Source: CAYOFF01 sp964403415
GTDB lineage: Bacteria; Patescibacteriota; Gracilibacteria; Absconditabacterales; Absconditicoccaceae
Direction of reading: 5' to 3'
Assembly: GCA_964403415.1 (NCBI GenBank)
Contig: CAYOFF010000001.1
Location: 620,001-684,000 of the forward strand
DNA: 64,000 bases
Part shown: positions 35,815-45,194 of the stretch, piece by piece
Layout: the number at the start of each line of letters is the position of its first letter
How positions within the stretch are numbered: the stretch's first letter is position 1
Position numbers and translations under genes: made by a program
Notes under the pieces: model-generated
Database searches by the model: none
Told to the model about the DNA's origin: nothing
What the model saw: the letters and a program-made list of their open reading frames with translations, nothing else

Positions 35815-37770
35815 TTATTCGTTTTTAAGAATAAATACGGGCGCTACACCTGCTTTAATTTGATGCTCTTGTGAAGGATCTCATTCGTGTCATAGATGGT
35901 TTCGAATGTATTCTAGCCATACTGGTGCATCTCGTGTAGTGTCTAGGGTATGATCTGTGTCTAAAAGTACTTGTTGTACGTATCATGCGAGTGTTTTTTT
36001 TAGGCCAATATGTGTAGTATTTGCAATAAACTCTTCAAATGCTTGCCTAAGGTTAGTAGCATTTCCAAAGTTTTTTTTGAAAAGATCGTATGTGAATAAT
36101 GTTTTACATAGATTTGCAAGATACAAAGAGTTCATGGCTTGACCATAATTTGTTAAAGGTCTTTGTTGTTGGATGCATATTTTTAGCTTTTTGAGATTTA
36201 AAGGACTTAATGTATTCTCCTTGTAAACAATATCTTGATTCAACCTATTAATGATTCGTAACAGTTGGGACGTTTGAATGTTCTCATCTGTTTTTGAGTT
36301 TTCTATTTGTTCGATGGCCATTCCAATAAGTTCCCCGTATGACAAAAAACTACGTTGTTGTGCTATATTGAAATAAGGGGCAGTTCTTACGAAAAAACGT
36401 CATATTCCTTGTTCATCAAGGAGAATACGGAATTCGACCGTTGTTGGTTGTTTTTTCGTAGATGTATTGTTTGCCCCATCGATAGTATTTCGTGTTTGCG
36501 GAAATGGTTGAGGTTGTATTGCCTCTTGTACGATATATCCTTCGGGTACACAATATGTTTCGTTATTCTTGAGTGTAAAACTAGTTGTTCATATTCAGCT
36601 GTTTCAGTAGAGAGGCTTTTGGTAGTAGTTGCCGGGACTTACTATTATATCGTGGTTTTGGTAAGTCCTCGGGATGAGATTCTTGTATTTCCCGTTTCCA
36701 AGTGTCTCATACTCTAACATACTTGCTTTAGATCAGATTGCTATGAGAGCAGGATGTTGAATAAACCTTGTGTGTCCATCAGTAAAAAAATTATATATCT
36801 GTTGATGTGTTTTTACATCGCTTCATATTTCGTCATGTAGGGCATTGAAATCGCTTTGTAACATTGTTGTCATAACATATTTTACGGGTACGTCTCCTAT
36901 ATATTCACCACTAGGTTCGTACATTTTTGCTGTGTAACACATGCTTTCTTCGTTTCGCCAGATGTCACGTGGATCAAGAGGAAACACGTTTTTATTTCAT
37001 GTAAGAGCTTGTGCTTTGAGAACGAGATCTCATCTTATGGGAGAATTTCTTCGGTCGTATTCTACTACGTGTATGTTTGAATCTTTAGGAATTTCATAGT
37101 GTCTTTTTAGTACAGTGTAGTTATTTGGACAATTTCCTAGAGAAACTCCGTATTCTTTTGCTGATCCTAGTTCGGGTTCTATAGCAACGCATATTTCATT
37201 AAGTTTTGCCATCATTTCTGTATACGATAGGCTTCCGGCTTCCACCTCAATCATTTGTGGGATGTTGTGCTTTGAGGAAAAAATCCCGTCTTGTGTTACA
37301 AAAATCGATAATTCCTCGTTTGATGCGTAGATTATTTGTAAATCTTGAAATGCTTGTTCTATTATGGCTGGGGTGGCTAGTGTTTTAGTTCAGAAGACTA
37401 AAGCTTTTGCTGGATCTTGCATGTCACTAGTAAGCAATTGCTTCCCATCGGGGGTGTCTACTACATATTTTTTAACTAATGCAATCCCAAACTCTTTTGC
37501 GCTGTTGTATCGTAGAGATGCTACGTCGTGAGTCACAATGAATGGCGGTAGAAATACTAATCCGGTTTGTGTTAGTCATGCTTTTGCAAGTCTTGACTTA
37601 TACTCTGTAAATTGTCTGTGAGAAAAGACTCAAAGCCGTCCAGGCTTGTTTTGTAAGGTTTTGAGTACCCACTCACGTGATAATCAGGTTGATGTAACAC
37701 TTTCTTCGGGTTTGTTCCTGTTGTGAGGTCATTCACTTACAAACAAACCAGATCTTGAGTTTAATGACAT
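35815..37770 (-). CDS. Large ATP-grasp-like protein, first gene of the peptide operon
   Basis: 651 aa, ATG 37770, stop TAA one base before the M32 gene. The first 300 residues are unfamiliar. From about residue 330 the text looks ATP-grasp-like: YYQKPLYGNSGIGTTSFTL (Lys and glycine-rich loop), GYIVQEAIQPQPF (adenine-binding Glu), and VEFRILLDEQGIGRFFVRTAPYFN (the usual 'R-fold' strand). The C-terminal 200 residues are helical. If right, the operon has two different ligase-type enzymes. No signal peptide. The family call rests on pattern only and could be wrong; a fold search is needed to settle it. Confidence 0.5.
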
Positions 37771-37793
37771 TAGACAATACATAAATTATCGTA

Positions 37794-37832
37794 TAAAAAA
37801 ACTCCCTCAAGGCGTTGAAGCGATGAGGGAGT
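37794..37832 (-). terminator. Intrinsic terminator or attenuator before the ATP-grasp/M32 operon
   Basis: Perfect 9-bp stem (37801-37809 with 37824-37832) followed on the minus strand by seven T. Only 24 bp separate the T-run from the operon's ATG at 37770. So it either ends the upstream unit just before a leaderless-type start, or works as an attenuator for the operon. Confidence 0.75.
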
Positions 37833-37853
37833 CGGTGGTAGATGGTGTATGTT

Positions 37854-37958
37854 TTAGATTATTCTTGAAACAACAGATATCCACAAATCCCTCGATCGCT
37901 TAATAATAAGCGTGAGCATACAGAGGGAAATGAGAAGAAATACTGATAACACAACCAT
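37854..37958 (-). CDS. Possible small membrane peptide (34 aa)
   Basis: ORF MVVLSVFLLISLCMLTLIIK plus a basic tail RSRDLWISVVSRII, TAA stop, placed between the M19 dipeptidase and the terminator. In-frame upstream text reaches back to the M19 stop, so a longer form from a TTG is possible. One clear membrane helix with positive end. No family; could be chance. Confidence 0.35.
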   Translation of the reverse strand: MVVLSVFLLISLCMLTLIIKRSRDLWISVVSRII

Positions 37959-38054
37959 TTGTACCGTAAATTTACTAAATGTGCTTGGACTAATACATTT
38001 TTGATACAATTTTTCAAGTGTTTTTTGCCGTGAGATTGTAGTTTCTTGTGCCTT

Positions 38055-39056
38055 TTATTTGTGGGTATCATATTTTAATACATTTTGAACCACGCGTAGC
38101 GCATTTTTTTCAAAGAATTTTTGGGAAAATTCTCTTCAAAACTTATCTGTAATGAGCTCTTCTAGTGAGGGCAGTGAGGTTATCTTTCAGAACTCCTGAA
38201 TAGTTTCTTTGTCCTGTAGAATGCCGTGAAAATCAGATCAAAAGCAGACACAGTCTTGTCATGCAATATTGATAATATATGCGATCTGGTCTATGTATTG
38301 CTGAATATATGCGATATTACCTTCTCCTGAGATAAAATCTGAACACATAGAAAGTCACAACACTCCTCATGCATTGGCAAGCTGTATAACAAATTCATCA
38401 TGCACATTTCTAGGATGTTTCTGGAAGTGTTGTAGATTTGAGTGCGAGTTGATGATGGGTTTTTGTGATGTAGCTAACGTTTCCATCATTGCTTGATGAT
38501 TCATATGTGCAGTGTCGATAATCATTCAACGATGATTCATATACTTGATAGCCTCATACCCAAAACGGGTTAGTCCTCATGATGAGGTATTGCACTGCGA
38601 AAGATGGTTGTTGAAGTTCCGTACGAATCAGATAGACCTAATCCCTTGATGGTAGAGAGCTGCAATGTCATCGATGTGCTGACAGTGATCACATCATTCG
38701 ATGTGCAGGAGAATACGTAATGCATCTTGTTTCTCGAGGTCTTCATTGCTACGTACGAGAGAGATGTCGCCATGTTTTTGGAGATCTTTGTATCGTTGTA
38801 TCGATGATGGAATGAGTGATGCGTCGTAGTTGATATTGCCGTTTGCGCCGTGAGTGCCTATGTGATACGGCCATATGACGCCGAAGATCATGTTTAGTCC
38901 TGTGGTGATATAGTCAGTACAATTCCCGGCATTGGTCCCTAGAAGATCGTCGTATGTGTCTTGATATTCAAAAAAACTCGTGGTATCATGACGAAATGAC
39001 AGAATAAGGTCTTGGTGAAGGTCTATTTTTGCTGTTTGCGTGGAAGGATGCGGCAT
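38055..39056 (-). CDS. M19 family membrane-type dipeptidase
   Basis: 333 aa, ATG 39056. KIDLHQDL carries the first metal residues (canonical DxHxD, here DLHQD), then RILLHIEG, YHQGIRSIGFVRNFNN, SSGGLTRFGYEAIKYMN, GMIIDTAHMN, PIINSHSN and CFGSDFHG. These are the ordered landmarks of renal-dipeptidase-like M19 enzymes, which cleave L,L or L,D dipeptides with two zinc ions. No signal peptide is visible, so it should be cytoplasmic. It lies 38 bp downstream of the DapF-like gene; a racemase/epimerase plus an L,D-dipeptidase is a sensible pair (inference). Confidence 0.82.
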
Positions 39057-39094
39057 GAGTGGATACTAAGAAGTTAAAGGATATGTACAGCGAT

Positions 39095-42000
39095 CTATAG
39101 ATTTTTGGATATATTTTGAAGTATTTGGTAGAGATATTTTCTGGTTTTTGCTGATCATGTGGGTGCAAAAAACGATGCTAGCATCTCTCTATGTGTGCTT
39201 GTTGTATATCATTGTTGTAGACAGTCAATCAATTGTATGACATCATCACTCTCTGTATTTCATAGCTTGGATCTTTTTTGATGCTGTTGTGTACAGGCGC
39301 TTTCTATCAGACTGATATATCCATTATGCTGATGTTTTATTCTACATTGCGCGAAGGCTTCGATTAGCCCCTTGAGATCAGGAGCGATAGTTATTTCATT
39401 GTTGTCTGCTTTGAGGAGACCTACGGCATAGTCAAACAGTGATAATATAATATATACACGTTGTTCTTCGTCTTGTTGTTGCTGATGCTCTTCCGCGAGC
39501 GGGGAATTGAACTGATGATGGGCGGTTGCTGCTATTCCTCATAAAATTCCTGAAATGGCTGCGTTATCTATTTGCTCGTATGTTTGCTGGAGAATCTGAA
39601 GTAGATTTCATCTTGTTTTTGTGAGAGATGCAAAATATTCAGCTTTGAGACGTCACTCTAGCGGTGGTAGTGTCGCGTGTATTGTCCCGGCATCTGTGGC
39701 GTGGTTTCAAATAATAACAAAAGGATCTGGTTGATTTGGCGTAGAAAATGATACAGCTTGTGTGTCGCCAGGTGTGGCTTCTTTTTGATGTTGTTCTCGA
39801 TGTTTTAGGTGATTTTGGATAGTGTCTAGTAGTTTTTTGATGAGTGCGGTGTGTTTCCCTGTCGATTGTGCAAGACAGGTGTATAGCTGTACGAGGAGTT
39901 CTTTCATGTATCATATGCTTTCTTTGGTAATAATAGTGCCGCCGGAAACGATGTCTGTTGGCTGTATATGCGCGGTATCAGTGGGTGCCATCTTTAGAAC
40001 AAGTTTTTGTTTGTAGTGTTCTAGTAGCTTCTGTGTGTTTGGTTTTTGTAGGATGTGCAGTATGAGGTTAGTTATTTTCTCGACTGGTGTGAGTTGAGGT
40101 ATATCGAACGGGTGGTCTAAGAGCTCTTTGATTTTGAAAGCGGTGTCTGGGTGAGATACCAGCCGTATATCTTCTAGCGGTCAGGCGAAGTTTGTACCTT
40201 GTACTGGCTTTCTGATTGCTCTGAGTGATGATCAGTATCATGTGGCAGAAAATGCTAAATTATCACCATTATCGGTAGTTATTCTGTTGATGGTAGAGAG
40301 CTCGACGAGAGCCATTTTTTGTGCTGGTGGAAGGTACAAGGTGTCTGCCAAATCTGATATGCTGCCTATTGCTCACTGTGCAGACTGTCTTTCGGATCAC
40401 TGCATGAGTCATCCTCCGGCCCTGAGTAGTGCAATAGGGATAGGACTTCAAAACTGTGCGAGTGAGAGCGTGTCGTTATTTGTGTGCTGTGTATTCCCAC
40501 TCAATAACTCCATAACAACAGCTTGATCTATGCTCTTGCATGCTGCCTCTTTACCATACTCTATGAAATAACAAACTTCTCCTTGCACAAGATGTCACAT
40601 GAGTGCTACTCTCGTATGTTTTGCAGTGGATGTGAGATCGGCGATTTTGACAGCTTTGGTTTCGTCTCTTGTGAGAATATTATTTTTGATAATCTGGGTG
40701 AGAAATGTGATTCATATAGGTGTTGCTGTGAGTATGTTGATACATGAAACGTAACGTGTTAGTATGTCGTTTTCGGAACTTAACGGAATAGTGAAGCTTC
40801 CGTTTTGGTATATTCATGCTGTTTCTAGTTGATCTTTGTACAGGTGAAAATCATCTGTGGTTTTCATAAATTCGGAGAGGAATGCATTTTGGTATCGTTG
40901 TAGTGTTTTTCTTAGCATTGTTTCTTCATCAAGCTGCGTGAGTTGTTGCAGTTTTTCTAGAAGATGTACGTGGATGTCATCTCAGGTGTATACGGATGCA
41001 AATTCTTGTTGGACAATGCTGTTGATGTATGCGATATATATTTTTTTGAGTTTTTTCTTGTAGTGTACCATAAGAATGTTTTTGAGTGACGGCTCATCTA
41101 CATTATTTTTTTCATCGAGAGATGCTATGTACTCGTCTATGAGTGTGTTGATTGATGCGATTCCATGATCTGTGCTCACATATTCGTCGATTTCTACGAC
41201 TATAACGTGGAGAAGCTGTTGTGTTATTGTACGTAGCTGTGTGTGTATATCTGCATCAGATATTGCCTGTGTACGTATACGTTCGTGGAGACGAGAAAAA
41301 AACGCCTGCGTTCGTCGATGTATGTGTCCACTGCTGTATATCTTCTCATGATGTCCAAAGATATCGATCAGCATCTTCTCGTAGGAGAGCTGTTGGGCTG
41401 AGAGATGGGTGAGATCGTTTTGTGTTTTCTTCTTGATGGTCATGAGGCCAATCGTTGTATTTGTAGGAATCCTCTTGGGGATTCATTCACTATCCAGATA
41501 TCATATTCAGACATGCTTTGATTTGTTACGGTAGTAGAGATCTCCAGTGATAGCGAGAATTTTGTAGGGTTCTTGCGGTAATATTTCAGTTTCATGACAT
41601 CAGGTGTCTTCTACAAAGTCTCCTAGATGGTTATATAGAGAAGGAAATGGTTCGGGAAGCTGAGCGTATCGCTGCTCAATAGTGGCGTCTGCAGATCCGT
41701 TTCGTGGAATGTTGTGTATTCTTGCTCGGTCGTATATTTTTGCCTCGCGAATGTCGTAGTTTATTCTTGCAAGGAGGTGTGTATCAAGTATGTCAGGCAC
41801 TCATGATCATGCTACTTCGCACGCCGTTCAGTTGATATGCAATGTGGCTCCAGTGTTGTGCTTTTCTATGTCGTATATGGCTCCAGAAGTGTTTTGTACC
41901 ATAATACGATCTGTACTATTTGCTCACATGAGATGTGTTCCGACTGCTACAGCTCACGTGCCACAGGCAGCTGTAAGTCCAAGATTATATCCGTTGAAGA

Positions 42001-42985
42001 TCCTTTCTCATGAGTAAAATTTGGGACCTGTTTCAGGGTTTGTTTCATTATTCTTCTCTAGAAACATGACATTAATTTGGTTGGGAAAGAAGAAACTATT
42101 TGGGTTGGACACATCTACCACGGGTGTGTGTACAGGACAAAATCTCAGCAAAAAAGATAATCATTTTAAGAAAATATCTTTGGTCTCAGTATGGGAAATG
42201 TGGGGAATGGAAACAATCATATGTGGCTCACCTCCTACGATAGCAATATTATCTACGGATATATTTTTGAGTGATTCTTGGAGAGTTATGTTGTTGGTAA
42301 AGACTTGAATAATATTGGAGATGAGTACTTGATATGTAATTGGATTTTGAACGTTTAGGCGCATCATGAGCTGGTGTATTTTTTCTGGATTTTTGTATCG
42401 GTATTGTATCACGGCATGAAAAGGATCTCAGCCGTTTATCTTTTCTTTGATTTGTAACTGCAGGAGAGAGAGGCTATGTTCGATAAATGCATACTCTTTG
42501 ATACTATGGAGATAGCTTAGAGCGTCATTTCATAGCAGTACGTCTTGGAAGTGTACATCATATTTCTCGGACTCTGGTTGGGAAGCATGTACGCGATGTC
42601 AGCGTTTGGAGATTAACGTGATATTCTGTGTGTCTGTTGTGTTCGTGTAGCGTATGTGTTGTAGCGCTGCAACACAGCCGTTTCAGCACATCTCGGTAAA
42701 TCATACGCCGTTTTCATAGAGATAATATGCGTATGCGGTATGATTTTGGGGTTGTAGCAATACAATACTATCAATGCTATCGTCTCACTCTTGAAGGACT
42801 ATGTTGAGATTCTGATGTAGTGTCTCGTCGTGAAGAAGGTTGATTTCGGGAGGGATTGTGCATACAAAAATATGATTTCCATTGATGGAGTAGGCCCTCC
42901 CTGATGAGAGCAAGGGCGTTGTATGTATGATTTCTTTGCAAGTAAATACTTGTGTAGGAGCATGTTCTGTAAGGTGTGTGTTCAT
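39095..42985 (-). CDS. DapF-like racemase domain fused to a very long helical region
   Basis: 1296 aa in one frame, ATG 42985 (TTG 43072 would add 29 residues directly after a hairpin). The N-terminal third has both halves of a diaminopimelate-epimerase fold: Cys100 in GVGFTEMCGNG and Cys341 in NLGLTAACGTGAVAVG, preceded by GPKFYSGERIFNG. Both catalytic Cys are kept, but they are about 240 residues apart instead of roughly 145, so there is a large insertion. The remaining about 800 residues are helical and charged (KKTQNDLTHLSAQQLSYEK onward) with no family I know. DapF-type enzymes invert amino acid stereocentres without PLP. The substrate is unknown. M19 dipeptidase follows. Confidence 0.7.
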
Positions 42986-43074
42986 GGAGAATACTAGAGA
43001 GTAAATAGTATCGGTATATGTGGTTATATGTGAGTATGTGTGGCATTTCTTGAGAGGCGTTATGTGTTTCAAAA

Positions 43075-43108
43075 AAACCTCCGTAGTCTGGAGTGACGAG
43101 GGAGGTTT
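43075..43108 (-). terminator. Hairpin terminator/attenuator before the DapF-like gene
   Basis: 8-bp stem AAACCTCC / GGAGGTTT with a long loop, followed on the minus strand by a run of seven T. It sits 32 bp after the stop of the 44-aa micro-ORF and 90 bp before the DapF-like ATG. Confidence 0.7.
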
Positions 43109-43139
43109 TGTGTGATGATGTGATGGCGATGCGTGTGTG

Positions 43140-43274
43140 CTATCTTCTATGCCTGTTTTGCCATCATAAAATACCCTCCCTCGTTTTCCAATAAAACGTG
43201 ACTACGTAATATCTGACTCTGTTGTAAGCGTGTCTAGGCGGATGTTGGGTGTGGGTTGTAGAGAGCATTATCAT
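43140..43274 (-). CDS. Micro-ORF, 44 aa, paralogous to the 43362 micro-ORF
   Basis: Begins ATG ATA ATG and ends TAG. Its C-terminal part reads VVTFYWKTREGILGWQNR and aligns without gaps with VVAVYWRPNESVSGYTNK of the next micro-ORF upstream (identical V, V, Y, W, E, G, N). The shared Gly is encoded by UGA in both, so the similarity exists only under table 25. A hairpin plus T-run follows. A TTGTCA/TATGAT pair overlaps the start, so the exact start is unsure. Either a leader peptide of an attenuator or a tiny independent gene. Confidence 0.45.
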
Positions 43275-43305
43275 ATCGTGTAGGTAAAAAGGTCTGACAA
43301 ACAAA

Positions 43306-43337
43306 AAACCTCTCATGAGCGAGTCATTGAGAGGTTT
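43306..43337 (-). terminator. Intrinsic terminator after the 35-aa micro-ORF
   Basis: Perfect 10-bp stem (43306-43315 with 43328-43337) followed on the minus strand by TTTTTT. Confidence 0.8.
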
Positions 43338-43361
43338 CTTGGTGGACGGTGCGGGTATGTA

Positions 43362-43469
43362 TTACGCAGCTCGTTTATTTGTATATCAAGAAACACTCTC
43401 GTTGGGTCTCCAATAGACTGCAACGACAGCGTTTCTTCTAGCTACAGATGAATGTGTAGTGATAGACAT
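43362..43469 (-). CDS. Micro-ORF, 35 aa, with own promoter and terminator
   Basis: ATG 43469, TAA stop, 35 codons including one UGA read as Gly. Composition is basic, with the core VVAVYWRPNESVSGYTNKR. A promoter (43499-43526) lies 30 bp upstream and a terminator 24 bp downstream, so it looks like a complete tiny transcription unit. It is similar to the 43140 micro-ORF. No known family. Function could be leader peptide, regulatory peptide or peptide substrate of the nearby enzymes; all are guesses. Confidence 0.5.
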
Positions 43470-43498
43470 GGTGCATATATGTGGTGTAAGTATTTGGT

Positions 43499-43526
43499 AT
43501 GCTATTGTTTCTATAAACAATGTCAA
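43499..43526 (-). promoter_or_regulatory. Promoter of the 35-aa micro-ORF
   Basis: On the minus strand TTGACA (43521-43526), 16-nt spacer, TAGCAT (43499-43504). It lies just after the stop of the DUF62-like gene. Confidence 0.5.
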
Positions 43527-43566
43527 GTTTTTTTAGCGGATACTGTGTATTTACGGATCTTGATTG

Positions 43567-44769
43567 TTAGGAGTAGGGCGTTATCGTTACAATATTCCCT
43601 ATATGTAGCTCTTCAAGTTCTTCTCGTTTCTGGTAGTTCTCGTCTATGGAGCGATTAAGTTCGACAAATATTTTTCCATGAGCTCATCTACTCGATCCGT
43701 TTCGTATACATTTTTCTCAGGTTTTGTCGCTGATGGTGTGTACGAGATAGGCTGTTTCTTGATGTGATTTGCCGTTGAGTGAGTAGGTGAGTAATACCTG
43801 GGTTCATATAGAAATTCCTAATGAACGAGCAATACCAGATGTGCCATCATCGTGTGCTGAGCATGTTTTTATATTGCCAAACTTATCTTTGTCGATGACG
43901 ATGAGCTGGTTGGGCAGTAGATCTGCATGTGCAGGATGTTCCTCACGTCTGGTCATATCAAACAATGGCGAGTGTATATCATCTCTGAGCTGTCGGAGTG
44001 CTTTTGCTTTTTGGAGTTCTCCTTGTAGCTGAATATATTGGTATGCTTTGTGAAGGTGGGTGTCTCATTGGAGATAGACAGGCGCCTCTCCTTGCGGGTA
44101 AATAGTGTGTCCATCGGTCATGACAGGTTTATGTAGATTTTCGAGAAGTGTATCTGTGAGCTGTGCAAGTAATGATATATCCTTTTGATCAGGTGTGGAG
44201 GTCTCATGGGGTATGTTGGTTTGTGTGTATTCGTGTGTGATGAGATGCGTATATGGATCATCTGCAAATTGTACAATGTACTGTACGAGTGGCCAAAATT
44301 CTAGTGATCTAAACTGTGATCACTTGGAAATGTCGGGGATGGTCACTCCGTTTCGTACGATGCCAGAGACGGTACGTAGTGTGGTAAGCATGTCATGTAT
44401 GCCGCCAAATACGTCGTCATCTACGCCTACGATATGCAGAGGGTAGGGCAAACTATGGGTAGTTGTTCACCATAAACATGAACTGCCTTTGGCTTCTCAG
44501 CTATTGGTGTGTTTTGCTCTAGATGCATTATTGACGCATAGTGTGATGGGTCAGAGCATGAGAGATGGATCTTTTTGGAAAAGCTCTATCACTGTTTTGA
44601 GCTGGAGAGCAGTTCGTGTTGTATCTCCAAACCTTGAGCCAATGAGATGTACGTGTACGGGAGAACCGCTAAAATATCAACGAAGAATATGGTAGTGCTG
44701 AGCTAGTCTAAATACAGAGGTATCTCCGGGGGCAATAACGTCGTTGATGTGAATAAGATGCGTACTCAT
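43567..44769 (-). CDS. Possible DUF62-type SAM hydroxide adenosyltransferase relative
   Basis: 400 aa, ATG 44769, TAA stop. Two stretches resemble the SAM-hydrolysing DUF62 family: PYPLHIVGVDDDVFGGI (compare VGPDNGVF) and LIVIDKDKFGNIKT (compare the V-x-x-ID-x-FGN strand of the C-terminal barrel). The N-terminal text STHLIHINDVIAPGDTSVF is compatible with the family's start but not decisive. Middle region about residues 190-290 is a helical insert. If correct it would split SAM into adenosine and methionine. It is preceded by a hairpin and a Met-rich micro-ORF. Alternative: an unrelated lineage-specific protein. Confidence 0.4.
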
Positions 44770-44818
44770 TGTGATTGTCGGACCAAGATAAAATAAACAA
44801 AATATCTAAAATATTTTA

Positions 44819-44850
44819 AAACATCCTCTGACTGGAGCGAGAGGATGTTT
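44819..44850 (-). terminator. Hairpin upstream of the DUF62-like gene
   Basis: Perfect 11-bp stem (44819-44829 with 44840-44850) and loop of 10; the minus strand continues TTTTAAAATATTTT, a weak T-run. It is 50 bp before the ATG at 44769, so it may attenuate that gene. Confidence 0.65.
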
Positions 44851-45194
44851 GGTAGGCAACGTATACTAAGTGGCGTTGTGGACTATCGCAAATATCCTCC
44901 TGACTGCATGAGTGTGTGCATAGGAGAGACGTACATGTACATGTTTGTTGTGCTGCGATGCGTCATAGACGAGTTGGTTTTAAAATACAGTATTGATCGA
45001 TGCGTGCACGAATATTCTTGTTGTACGGAAATGCAAGAGATACATGACTATTGTATATTATTTCTTATATGTCAACTTCTTATAGAAAACCACCCTCAAT
45101 AGAGTGTGTTTCTATATGTCCAATCATACAACTGATCTAGTAATTTGGTGTGTGAAGACTATCCTTCCGTTTTCATATGAGATACTAGGTTGTT
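44851..45194. other. Divergent intergenic region, 344 bp
   Basis: Lies between the minus-strand DUF62-like gene and the plus-strand gpmI. On the minus strand it holds a TTGACA at 45070-45075 and the Met-rich micro-ORF at 44883. The plus-strand promoter of gpmI must also be here, but I see no clear match. Confidence 0.6.
44883..44966 (-). CDS. Possible Met-rich leader peptide (27 aa)
   Basis: ATG 44966 to TAG. Five Met in 27 residues (core TNMYMYVSPMHTLMQSGGY), placed just before the 11-bp hairpin that precedes a putative SAM-cleaving enzyme. A methionine-sensing leader is conceivable but unproven. No ribosome binding site; could be chance. Confidence 0.25.
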   Translation of the reverse strand: MTHRSTTNMYMYVSPMHTLMQSGGYLR

